A model generated the notes under the pieces. It saw only the letters and a program-made list of their open reading frames with translations. It searched no databases and was not told the DNA's origin. This document shows positions 24,933 to 33,754 of a DNA stretch of 64,000 nt, one piece after another. A program made the position numbers and the translations under genes. Source of the DNA: an uncultured Blautia sp. (GTDB lineage: Bacteria > Bacillota > Clostridia > Lachnospirales > Lachnospiraceae); NCBI GenBank assembly GCA_900551075.1, contig URVB01000013.1, positions 8,064 to 72,063 of the forward strand, in the 5' to 3' direction. Every line of letters starts with the position of its first letter. Position 1 is the stretch's first letter.

Positions 24933-25763
24933 ATGAGAAAAAAACTGAAAATCGGAAACGTTGGCTGGTATCTTTTTCTCATCGTCTGTTTCGTTATTTT
25001 TATGATTCCTCTTGTGTATATGCTGAGTCTATCCCTGAGGTCTCAGACTACGATTTATACGCCCAGTCTGTTTGTGCCTGATGTAACGGTCAAGAATTAT
25101 GTAACAGTTATTTCCCAGAATCCTACATTGCCGCTGAATTTTTTGTCCAGCTTTGTTATCTCCACAACCACAACGCTCTGTGTTGTGCTGTTTGCCAGCA
25201 TGGCAGTATATGGATTTTCCAGGAAAAATGTTCACGGCAAAGTTATCATGTACAATATGATTCTGGTGACTTTGATGGTGCCTATCAGTGCGCTGGTCAT
25301 TCCGCTGACACAGATTAACAGTAAAATGAACCTGCTGGACAATTATTCCGGATTAATTCTTCCATATATTGCTCTTAATATCCCATATGCAGTTACGATT
25401 CTTCAGGGGTTTATGATGGGGATTCCTAATGAACTGGAGGAAGCGGCGATTATGGACGGATGCGGTACGGTACGTCTTTATGGACAGATTGTACTTCCGC
25501 TTCTGAAACCGGGTATTGTAGTAGTTGCTATCTGGACTTTCCTGACCTGTTGGAATGAATTCTTCCTGGCGCTCTGTACCATGACCCGGAAAGAAACTAA
25601 GACACTGCCGTTGATTGCACAGCAGTACCAGGGGGCATACAACAGCCAGCCGGGTGCGTTGTTTGCGACGCTTGTTATGATTACCATACCGATGATGATC
25701 TTTTATATATGCGTACAGCGTCAGTTTGTAAGAGGGTTGACTGCAGGCGCTGTAAAGGGTTAA
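24933..25763 (+). CDS. ABC sugar transporter permease (MalG/UgpE type)
   Basis: Second permease subunit, 276 residues, six predicted membrane segments, starting four bases after the first permease stop. EAA loop: EEAAIMDGCGTVRLYGQIVLPLLKPG near residue 170; LTCWNEFFLALC near the C-terminus is the conserved WNEFxxA segment of the family. It imports a carbohydrate in concert with the preceding binding protein. Confidence 0.9.
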   Translation: MRKKLKIGNVGWYLFLIVCFVIFMIPLVYMLSLSLRSQTTIYTPSLFVPDVTVKNYVTVISQNPTLPLNFLSSFVISTTTTLCVVLFASMAVYGFSRKNVHGKVIMYNMILVTLMVPISALVIPLTQINSKMNLLDNYSGLILPYIALNIPYAVTILQGFMMGIPNELEEAAIMDGCGTVRLYGQIVLPLLKPGIVVVAIWTFLTCWNEFFLALCTMTRKETKTLPLIAQQYQGAYNSQPGALFATLVMITIPMMIFYICVQRQFVRGLTAGAVKG

Positions 25764-25796
25764 AAATGGATTGTAAAAATATGCTAATCATGTCAT

Positions 25797-25838
25797 AATA
25801 AAAGGGGCTACGTTAAGAACGGCGCGGTTCCTTTTATT
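25797..25838 (+). terminator. Stem-loop between the importer operon and the ROK gene
   Basis: AATAAAAGG (25797-25805) is a perfect match to CCTTTTATT (25830-25838) around a 24-base loop, 34 bases after the permease stop. No long T-run follows directly, so it may be a weak terminator or an mRNA-stabilising structure. Confidence 0.4.
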
Positions 25839-25950
25839 CCGGGGAACGGCTGATGCCTCCGGTAAATTACTTTTTTTCTGCGGAGGACTGGATTTTTGGC
25901 TGAACTGATAAAGTAGAAGAAAATACAACTTTTGAAAACGGAGATTTTAT

Positions 25951-27186
25951 ATGCAGAAAGAGTCCATTATTCATAACAGGAAATTATATAAGCGTAACCG
26001 TCTGATGGAAATTTTACGATGCAGTACTCAGAATCTTTCGCGTTTTGATTTAAAGAAAATGTCCGGCTACAGCATGTCTTCTGTGCTGGATCTGACTAAA
26101 GAAATGATTGAGGAAGGTTTGATCTATGAAGAAGAGTGCGAGGAGGCCAGAGTAGGAAGAAAGCCTGCATGGCTGAAGATCAATCCTTTGGGAGGGTTTT
26201 ATGTCGGTCTGGAATTTAATGCACAGTATATGAACTGTGTCGCCATGGATTTGTTGGGAAATATTCTTTCCAAATGTACCCGGAAGACAGTACAGGAGGG
26301 GACCGTTCATCAGGTGAAGGCAGAAACTATCATCTGCCAGATTAAGAAGATGTTAGAGAATGCGCTGGCAGAACTGCCTGACCGCAATAAAGTGATCGGC
26401 ATTGGCCTGGGAGCACCGGGATATGTAGACCAGGAGAATGGAATATCGTACAGCTATTCTCGGATTCCTGCATGGAAGAATATTTTTCTCAGAGATATTA
26501 TCGAAGAGGAATTTGGAATTCCCTGTCATATCCAGAATAATGTAAGCGTGATGACTTTGGCATATAAATGGCTGTACTATAATGGGAATAGTAGCGATTT
26601 CATTTTTATTTCTATCCGTACCGGCATTCGGATGGTGACGATTTCCAACAACCGGCTTGTTTCAGGTAAGGACGGGTTTGCAGGAGAATTGGGCCATATT
26701 AAGGTGAGTGAGGGCGGGCGTATCTGTACCTGTGGACGGTATGGATGTCTGAACTCAGAAATTTCGGATACGGCGATTGTGAGCAAAATTCAGGAGGGAT
26801 TCGGAGTGGGACATTTTCAGCGCATTCTGGAAATAGCCGGAGGCGATGAAGGGAAGGTATCGATTGCTGATTATGTCCGGGCTGTCAGGGAAGGCGATGC
26901 AGATGCGATCCAGTTGATGCGGATGACTGCCAGAATTCTGGGCAGGGCATTGGCACTGGTAGTCAATATTCTGGCTCCTGGAGAAGTTGTGCTTTCAGGC
27001 GAGCAGTTTGGCATTGGGGAAGAATTTTTGCACGAAATCCGTATGACGCTGAAGGAAGAAGCGATTGTACAGAATTACAAAAACCTGAGAATCAAAAAGT
27101 CAGATTTCGGAAGGGAAATCGGTGCCATTGGAGCTGCATCCATGGTAATGGAGCAATATTTTTCCTATCAGGATATGGAAGTATAG
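25951..27186 (+). CDS. ROK family transcriptional regulator
   Basis: A NagC/XylR-type protein of 411 residues: an N-terminal helix-turn-helix (about residues 15-75, with SGYSMSSVLDLTKEMIEEGLI) fused to a sugar-kinase fold. The ROK segment is FAGELGHIKVSEGGRICTCGRYGCLNSE; it contains the CXCGXXGC zinc motif and the ExGH element. ATP loop residues look degenerate (FISIRTGIRM in place of DxGxT), as in regulators. Its position after the importer suggests it senses the imported sugar, alongside the DeoR regulator at the other end of the island. Confidence 0.85.
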   Translation: MQKESIIHNRKLYKRNRLMEILRCSTQNLSRFDLKKMSGYSMSSVLDLTKEMIEEGLIYEEECEEARVGRKPAWLKINPLGGFYVGLEFNAQYMNCVAMDLLGNILSKCTRKTVQEGTVHQVKAETIICQIKKMLENALAELPDRNKVIGIGLGAPGYVDQENGISYSYSRIPAWKNIFLRDIIEEEFGIPCHIQNNVSVMTLAYKWLYYNGNSSDFIFISIRTGIRMVTISNNRLVSGKDGFAGELGHIKVSEGGRICTCGRYGCLNSEISDTAIVSKIQEGFGVGHFQRILEIAGGDEGKVSIADYVRAVREGDADAIQLMRMTARILGRALALVVNILAPGEVVLSGEQFGIGEEFLHEIRMTLKEEAIVQNYKNLRIKKSDFGREIGAIGAASMVMEQYFSYQDMEV

Positions 27187-27285
27187 TAAGATGTTTCAGG
27201 TCTTTTATTCAGCTTCGGTTATTTTAAAAATATAATGACAAATGTGACGGTGGATAAAACTGCGGAAACTCAAGGAAAATTGCTC

Positions 27286-27314
27286 TTGACAGAATTCATC
27301 TGCTATGGCATAGT
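27286..27314 (+). promoter_or_regulatory. Promoter of the pheST T-box transcript
   Basis: TTGACA (27286-27291), a 17-base spacer, then CATAGT (27309-27314). Transcription would start near 27321, the left end of the T-box leader. Confidence 0.65.
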
Positions 27315-27320
27315 ATTAAA

Positions 27321-27567
27321 ATATAAGCAAAAGGCTGTGAAGGTGTTTTTAGGAAATGATCTTCTATCAGAGAGGGGAAGTCACCGGCTGAAAGCTTCCT
27401 TAAGTTCAGATCATTTCTGAGTTTCCCACCGGAGCCGCATTTCTGAAAGAACAGTAGGAAATGACGTGACTGCGCGTTAAGCAGAACCAAGAGTCTGTGT
27501 TTGTGCATAGGAATCAGGGTGGTACCGCGGATATACTCCGTCCCTTTTGGGGATGGAGTTTTTTTAT
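27321..27567 (+). promoter_or_regulatory. T-box riboswitch controlling pheST
   Basis: The antiterminator bulge AGGGTGGTACCGCGG (27516-27530) is a canonical T-box. Upstream is a stem I region with AGAGAGGGG and the GGCTGAAAGC apical element; TTC at 27415-27417, in the 3' strand of stem I, is the likely phenylalanine specifier codon. The competing terminator follows: ACTCCGTCCC, loop TTTT, GGGGATGGAGT and seven T (27535-27567). Uncharged tRNA-Phe would pair with the specifier and bulge and allow read-through into pheS. Confidence 0.92.
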
Positions 27568-27677
27568 TTCATAGAAAAGTACTCCGTTTTGTTATAAATG
27601 TAATCCGATTACCTATGAAACAAAAAAGCCCTCCGGGCAGGATTCATTTTTATTTTTCAATAAAGGAGATAAAAAGC

Positions 27678-28703
27678 ATGGATATGAAAGAAAAACTTCA
27701 GGAACTGGCGGATGCGGCCAGGAAACGGATCGACGAGTCCGAAGGCCTGGATAAGCTGAATGAAGTCAGAGTTGCTTACCTTGGAAAAAAGGGGGAGCTG
27801 ACCGCAATTTTAAAGAGCATGAAGGAGGTTGCTCCGGAGGAGCGTCCCAAGGTAGGACAGCTTGTAAATGAGACGAGAGCAAAAATTGAGGAACTGCTGG
27901 AAGATTCCAGGCTAAAACTGGAAGAGGCTCTGCGCGAAGAAAAGATGAAGGCGGAAGTTATTGATGTAACTTTGCCGGCTAAAAAGTCCAAAATCGGCCA
28001 TCGGCATCCGAATACGATTGCCCTGGAAGAGGTAGAGCGTATCTTTATCGGTATGGGCTATGAGGTAGTAGAAGGACCAGAAGTAGAATATGCGGATTAC
28101 AACTTTACAAAGCTGAATATCCCGGAAGAACATCCGGCAAGGGATGAACAGGATACCTTTTTTATCAATGATTCCATTTTGCTGCGTTCCCAGACCTCTC
28201 CGGTACAGGCCCGTACTATGGAAAAGGGTAAGCTCCCGATCCGCATGATCGCACCGGGAAGAGTTTTCCGTTCCGATGAGGTGGATGCAACACATTCCCC
28301 ATCCTTCCATCAGATTGAGGGCCTTGTCATTGATAAAAATATTACATTTGCGGATCTGAAAGGAACTCTTCAGGAGTTTGCCAGGGAACTGTTCGGACCT
28401 GAGACGAAGACAAAGTTCAGACCGCATCATTTCCCGTTCACCGAGCCCAGTGCAGAGGTCGATGTATCCTGCTTCAAGTGCGGGGGCAAGGGCTGCCGCT
28501 TCTGTAAAGGTTCCGGCTGGATTGAAATTCTCGGCTGTGGCATGGTACATCCGAACGTGCTCCGTATGTGCGGTATCGATCCGGATGCGTATACCGGCTT
28601 TGCCTTTGGTGTGGGTCTGGAGCGCATCGCTCTTTTGAAATATGAGATTGACGATATGAGACTGCTGTACGAGAACGATATCCGTTTCCTGAAACAATTT
28701 TAG
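27678..28703 (+). CDS. pheS: Phenylalanine--tRNA ligase alpha subunit
   Basis: Catalytic subunit of the alpha2-beta2 phenylalanyl-tRNA synthetase. ATG 27678 behind TAAAGGAG gives 341 residues; longer in-frame starts would run into the T-box terminator. Residues 1-85 form the coiled-coil arm that binds tRNA; the class II core has HPARDEQDTFF, LRSQTSPVQARTM (motif 2 region), VDATHSPSFHQIEG and GFAFGVGLERIALL (motif 3). A Cys-rich CGGKGCRFCKGSGW segment between motifs is typical of many Firmicute and other PheS proteins. Confidence 0.95.
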   Translation: MDMKEKLQELADAARKRIDESEGLDKLNEVRVAYLGKKGELTAILKSMKEVAPEERPKVGQLVNETRAKIEELLEDSRLKLEEALREEKMKAEVIDVTLPAKKSKIGHRHPNTIALEEVERIFIGMGYEVVEGPEVEYADYNFTKLNIPEEHPARDEQDTFFINDSILLRSQTSPVQARTMEKGKLPIRMIAPGRVFRSDEVDATHSPSFHQIEGLVIDKNITFADLKGTLQEFARELFGPETKTKFRPHHFPFTEPSAEVDVSCFKCGGKGCRFCKGSGWIEILGCGMVHPNVLRMCGIDPDAYTGFAFGVGLERIALLKYEIDDMRLLYENDIRFLKQF

Positions 28704-28762
28704 CCCCGTAAGGCGAAAGGAAGCACGGATTCTGGAGTCTGAAGTGGAAGATGAATTTTCAT

Positions 28763-28825
28763 GCAAGGAAAGCAGATTCTAAAGCCCAATGGCAAACGCA
28801 CAAAGTGTGAATCGAACTTCCTTGC
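28763..28825 (+). promoter_or_regulatory. Hairpin-forming spacer between pheS and pheT
   Basis: GCAAGGAA (28763-28770) is complementary to TTCCTTGC (28818-28825). The 156-base gap between pheS and pheT is longer than usual and has no open frame or T-run; it may be a processing site or a relic insertion. Confidence 0.35.
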
Positions 28826-28859
28826 AGAATAGTATATAGAAAAAGAAGGGAATAAAGAA

Positions 28860-31266
28860 ATGAATACTTCAATGTCTTGGATTAAAATGTATGTGCCTGA
28901 TCTTGATGTGACAGCACAGGAATATACAGATGCCATGACCTTATCCGGAACAAAAGTGGAAGGATATGAGGCACTGGATGCAGATTTGGATCAGATTGTA
29001 ATAGGCCAGATAACAAAAATAGAGCGGCATCCGGATGCAGACAAACTGATCATCTGCCAGGTAAATGTCGGGGAAAAATCTGTTCAGATTGTCACCGGCG
29101 CACCGAATGTCAAAGAAGGAGACAAGGTTCCGGTTGTTTTGGATGGCGGCCGTGTTGCCGGCGGACATGACGGAAAGATGACTCCTGGAGGAATTAAGAT
29201 AAAAAAGGGAAAGCTCCGGGGTGTGGAATCCTGCGGTATGATGTGCTCCATTGAAGAACTTGGAAGCACCAGAGAAATGTATCCGGAGGCTCCGGAATAC
29301 GGAATTTATATTTTTCCGGAAGATGCAGCAGTCGGTGATAGTGCGATTCAGGCACTCGGCCTGGATGACGTCGTATTTGAATATGAAATTACCTCCAATC
29401 GTGTGGATTGTTACGGAGTGATCGGAATTGCAAGAGAAGCGGCAGCAACCTTCAATAAGAAATTCTGTCCTCCGGAAGTGAAAGTGACCGGGAATGCTGA
29501 AAAAGCCTCCGACTATATCAAAGTGACCGTACAGGACCCGGAGCTTTGCCCCCGTTATGTGGCGAGAGTAGTAAAAAATGTAAAAATCGGCCCTTCTCCG
29601 AAATGGATGCAGAGATGTCTGGCATCTAACGGAATCCGTCCGATCAACAACCTGGTTGATATTACGAACTATGTCATGGAAGAATACGGACAGCCTATGC
29701 ATGCCTATGATCTGGATACGATTGAAGGGCATGAGATCGTTGTTCGCCGCGCAGTACAGGATGAGAAATTCGTGACTCTGGATGGGCAGGAACGTACCAT
29801 GGACGATTCCGTACTGATGATCTGTGACGGCAAAAAGGCAGTCGGTATTGCAGGAATCATGGGCGGTGAAAACTCCATGATCACAGATCATGTACAGACT
29901 GTATTGTTTGAAGCCGCTTGCTTCAACGGCACGAATATCCGCCTTTCTTCCAAAAAGATCGGACTTCGCACAGATGCATCCGGAAAATTCGAAAAAGGTC
30001 TGGACCCCAACAATGCGCAGGCAGCTATTGACAGAGCGTGTCAGCTTATGGAAGAGCTGGGGGCTGGCGAGGTTGTGGGCGGTATGCAGCGAGACTAGGG
30101 TGCCGTCTCGTGTAAAATTTGAGCCTGATCGAATCAATGCGCTGCTGGGAACCCAGCTTACGCCAAAGGAAATGCTTGATTATCTTGCGCGTGTAGAGCT
30201 GCTCTATGATGAAGCGGCAAATGAAATTGTAGCACCCACCTTCCGTCAGGATATCAATTGTATGGCCGATGTCGCGGAAGAAGTGGCAAGATTTTATGGA
30301 TATGACAAAATTCCGACTACATTGCCGACAGGAGAAGCAACTACCGGAAAAATGCCCTTTAAGCTGCGGATTGAGCAGGTGGCAAGGGATATTGCCGAAT
30401 ACTGCGGATTTTCTGAAGGTATGACTTATTCCTTCGAAAGTCCGAAGGTATTTGATAAGCTGCGGATTCCTGCTGACAGTGCGCTGAGAAAGGTGGTTAC
30501 CATAAGCAATCCTCTGGGAGAGGATTACAGCATCATGCGTACGACGACTCTGAATGGTATGCTTACCTCTCTGGCTGCGAACTATAACAGAAGGAATAAG
30601 GATGTGCGCCTTTATGAATTGGGAAATGTTTATCTTCCAAAAGCACTCCCTCTTACGGAGCTTCCGGAGGAACGGATGCATTTTACCCTGGGTATGTACG
30701 GAAAAGGCGATTTCTTTGATATGAAAGGCGTATGTGAGGAATTCTTCGAGAAAATCGGCATGAAGGCCAAAATGCGTTATGCGCCGGACAGCAATAAGAC
30801 TTACCTGCATCCGGGCAGGCAGGCAAATATGATTTATCAGGGCAAGGCTGTGGGATATCTCGGTGAGGTACATCCGCTTGTTGCGGATTCGTATGGAATC
30901 GGCGGCCGAGCCTATATTGCAGTTGTAGATATTCTGACAGTTCTGGAATTCGCAGGCTTCAATCATAAATTTAATGGAATTGCCAAATATCCGGCAGTTA
31001 CCAGAGACCTCAGTATGGTCGTTCCAAAAGAGATTCCTGCGGGACAGATTGAAGAAATTCTGGAGCAGAGAGGCGGAAAAATCCTGGAGTCCTACCATCT
31101 GTTCGATATTTATGAGGGCAGTCAGATTCAAAAGGGTTATAAATCTATGGCATATTCTGTTGTCTTCCGTGCACATGACAAGACCCTGGAGGAAAGTGAG
31201 ATCACAGCAGCTATGAAGAAGATACTGAATGGTCTGACCAATCTTGGAATCGAGCTGAGAAGCTGA
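28860..31266 (+). CDS. pheT: Phenylalanine--tRNA ligase beta subunit, with a frameshift near codon 410
   Basis: The N-terminal part (28860-30098) holds the EMAP/tRNA-binding domain (IGQITKIERHPDADKLIICQV), the B3/B4 editing domain and start of B5, and stops after GEVVGGMQRD. The C-terminal part continues in the +1 frame (ETRVPSRVKFEPDRINALLG onward) to 31266 with the class II-like core and the FDX-ACB anticodon domain (KYPAVTRDLSMVVP). Together they give ~800 residues, the normal PheT length, so a single indel of about 30079-30098 splits one gene. Since the subunit is essential, a sequencing or assembly error is the simplest reading; a true mutation with a second pheT, or +1 frameshifting at GAC-TAG-G, are alternatives. 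Confidence 0.85.
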
Positions 31267-31880
31267 TGAAACTTTATATTGTAAGACATGGCATCACAGA
31301 ATGGAATGCTCTGCAGAAAGTGCAGGGCTCTGTGGATATTCCTTTGGCAGAGGAGGGAATCCGCCTTGCCCGCCTGACAGGAGAGGCATTAAAGGATGTG
31401 CACTTTGATCTCTGTTTCAGCAGTCCGCTTCAGAGAGCGAAACAGACGGCAGAGCTGATTTTGGGGGAGCGTGTGAGTCAGGTTCCGGTCATTCCTGATA
31501 AAAGAATCCAGGAAATTGATTTCGGTGTTCTTGAAGGTGCGCGTTTCAGGGATGAGAAGGGCCGTGTTGTGAACAAACAGATGGAAGTTTTTTTTACGGC
31601 GCCCCTTCAGTATGAGCGGCCGGAAGACGGAGAGAATATTTTAGATATCTGTAAGCGTACCAGGGAATTCTGGGAAGAGAAGACTACAGATCCGGCACTT
31701 AGGGACAAGACGATTCTGATTGCTTCTCATGGATGCGCGGTGCGTGCCATACTGCAGAATATCTATCAGGATGTAGCGAATTTCTGGCATGGAAGTGTAC
31801 CTCCGAACTGCAGCATCAATCTTGTGGAGGTGCAGAACGGAACTGCGGTTTTGATTGAAGAAGATAAGGTATATGCGTAA
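31266..31880 (+). CDS. Histidine phosphatase family protein (phosphoglycerate mutase-like)
   Basis: A 204-residue member of the branch of the histidine phosphatase superfamily that includes cobalamin phosphatase CobC and broad-specificity PhoE. LYIVRHGITEWN carries the phosphorylated His (residue ~9), LCFSSPLQRAKQTAELI the second Arg, EIDFGVLEG the acidic residue, and IASHGCAVRAIL the second catalytic His. The ATG shares a base with the pheT stop, so translation is coupled. Substrate unknown. Confidence 0.85.
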   Translation: MKLYIVRHGITEWNALQKVQGSVDIPLAEEGIRLARLTGEALKDVHFDLCFSSPLQRAKQTAELILGERVSQVPVIPDKRIQEIDFGVLEGARFRDEKGRVVNKQMEVFFTAPLQYERPEDGENILDICKRTREFWEEKTTDPALRDKTILIASHGCAVRAILQNIYQDVANFWHGSVPPNCSINLVEVQNGTAVLIEEDKVYA

Positions 31881-31888
31881 TGTTTATG

Positions 31889-31931
31889 GAAAGAGATTTC
31901 CGGGCAGTACTGGCCGGAAATCTCTTTTCTC
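31889..31931 (+). terminator. Terminator of the pheST unit
   Basis: AAAGAGATTTCCGG is a perfect complement of CCGGAAATCTCTTT with a 10-base loop, ending TTTTCTCT; it starts nine bases after the phosphatase stop. Confidence 0.9.
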
Positions 31932-32089
31932 TGTGTTATAGGCAGGTTATCCATATTGCTCTGTTTTGTCCTGTCCTCTTTGCTTTGTGTAAAGTAAAAA
32001 TTACCGGGTTGTACTGCCTGAAATGTTATGATATTATGGAATAAAATGAATAATTGTATATAAAATTACCAATGATGAGGAGGCTGATT

Positions 32090-33742
32090 ATGGGCAAAAA
32101 AGTATTGAACAGCATTTTGTTTCTCGCTGTCCTGACAGCGGCTGTCGGAATGACGGTTTATGTAGGACAGGGAGCCATGGGAGTCATGATTTACAACTTT
32201 ATCTTCCTTGGGATCATGGTAGTGATATATCTTATGGGAATGTTCTGCGGAATGTTTAAGATGAACCGCCTGGCCGGAGCCCTTGAACATGCTGCTGAAG
32301 AATTGAGCAGCATCTTTAAGACGAACGGAAGGGTAGCTGCAGATAAGCTGACTCATTTGAACGGCATTTTCATGGAAAAATATCTGGACCAGAAAATGGA
32401 CAATTTCACTGCCAGTGTAGAGAACAGCAAAGAGGGGATCATCGATATTGAGGAATATCTCAACGAAGAAGAGCTTGATCTTCATATACATAAACGTTTG
32501 TTGGAAATGGTTCCGGATATTCTGACCAGCCTTGGGATTCTCGGTACCTTTGTAGGCCTTGTGTGGGGACTTAAAAATTTTGAACCAAGCAATTATGAGG
32601 CGATGACGACCTCCGTATCCTCTTTGGTAGAGGGTATTAAGGTGGCATTTTTGACCTCTATATACGGTATTTCCCTGTCAATCGTCTATACGTATGGAAT
32701 GAAGAGCGAGTATTCCTTTATGACAGAACGGCTGCAGGCATTTCTGGAAAGGTTTTATTCCTGCGTGATGCCTACGGCAGAGAGTGAGTCCCGAAATCTT
32801 CTGGTATCCAGCCAGAAGAACCAGACAGCAGCTATGAAGCAGATGGCAGAGCAGTTTTCCGTACAGATGGCGGACAGCTTTGAGAAGGTAATCACCCCGA
32901 CATTTCGCAAGATGAACGATTCTCTTGATATGCTTTCTACATCTTTGCTGCGTTGCCAAAAGGATGCGGTAAAGGAGATTCTGGATGTTTTTCTGGAAGA
33001 GATGCACGCTTCCTTCCATCTTCAGTTTGATGATTTTAATCAGGCCTTGGAACAGATGAAAACAGCGCAGAAGGAGAATGCGGAATATACTTCTGCGCTC
33101 TATCAGACCATGAGCCGTCAGCTCAGTGATTCCTACCTGAAGCAGGAGAAGATGATGAAGGAGCTGGTGGAAGAAGTCGGTGTTATGCAGAGCAAATACA
33201 TGAATACAGCAAACCGGATCATACAGGACAACCAGGAGATTCAGAAACAGCAGCAGGCGGATTATCTGCATTTGGCAGACTATCTCAAAGAGGCGGAAAA
33301 ATCCTCCGCAAAATTCTGGGTGGCTTGCAACCAGACGATGCAGAAGTATGTGGAGACTGCGGCGCAGAGTATGGAGCATGTTTCCAATCATGGGCAGATC
33401 AGCGGGGAGCTTCTGAAATCCAACAAAAGAATTATTGAAGAATTTGATGAAAAAATGCAGGAATTTGCCGAATACCAGAAGCTTGCGTATAAGACTATGG
33501 ACCAGGTGCGCAGACTGCTGTCTGATGTTACGGTTGCCAAGGACAACAAAGACATTTATCTCATGGGCGGTCATCTGACCAGTATGGCAGCTCAGAATGC
33601 AAATAAGGAAACTCTGGAGAGAGTGCAGGACATATTGGAGGCTCAGGGAGAGCGCCAGCAGGAGCTTCTGGAAGAGATGACAAAAAATATCCGGGAACTT
33701 TCCAAAGCAGCACAGAAAGGCAAATTCAGTTTATTTAAATAA
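32090..33742 (+). CDS. MotA/TolQ/ExbB-type proton channel protein, ZorA-like, with long coiled-coil tail
   Basis: A 550-residue inner membrane protein. Two hydrophobic segments near the N-terminus (about 6-26 and 32-53), a ~100-residue cytoplasmic insert, then two more membrane segments (about 143-163, TSLGILGTFVGLVWGL, the ExbB/TolQ signature, and 190-210, VAFLTSIYGISLSIVYTYG). The last ~330 residues are predicted largely helical and coiled-coil. This layout, with a 33-kDa or longer cytoplasmic tail, resembles ZorA of Zorya defence rather than flagellar MotA. Start ATG 32090 sits seven bases after AGGAGG. It is followed 12 bases later by a MotB/OmpA partner. Confidence 0.82.
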   Translation: MGKKVLNSILFLAVLTAAVGMTVYVGQGAMGVMIYNFIFLGIMVVIYLMGMFCGMFKMNRLAGALEHAAEELSSIFKTNGRVAADKLTHLNGIFMEKYLDQKMDNFTASVENSKEGIIDIEEYLNEEELDLHIHKRLLEMVPDILTSLGILGTFVGLVWGLKNFEPSNYEAMTTSVSSLVEGIKVAFLTSIYGISLSIVYTYGMKSEYSFMTERLQAFLERFYSCVMPTAESESRNLLVSSQKNQTAAMKQMAEQFSVQMADSFEKVITPTFRKMNDSLDMLSTSLLRCQKDAVKEILDVFLEEMHASFHLQFDDFNQALEQMKTAQKENAEYTSALYQTMSRQLSDSYLKQEKMMKELVEEVGVMQSKYMNTANRIIQDNQEIQKQQQADYLHLADYLKEAEKSSAKFWVACNQTMQKYVETAAQSMEHVSNHGQISGELLKSNKRIIEEFDEKMQEFAEYQKLAYKTMDQVRRLLSDVTVAKDNKDIYLMGGHLTSMAAQNANKETLERVQDILEAQGERQQELLEEMTKNIRELSKAAQKGKFSLFK

Positions 33743-33754
33743 AAGGAGAGGTAC

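Noticed and set aside
28941..30137. 398-codon open frame on the minus strand opposite pheT
   Set aside because: Antisense to the conserved PheT N-terminal domains, no start signals and no recognisable protein features.
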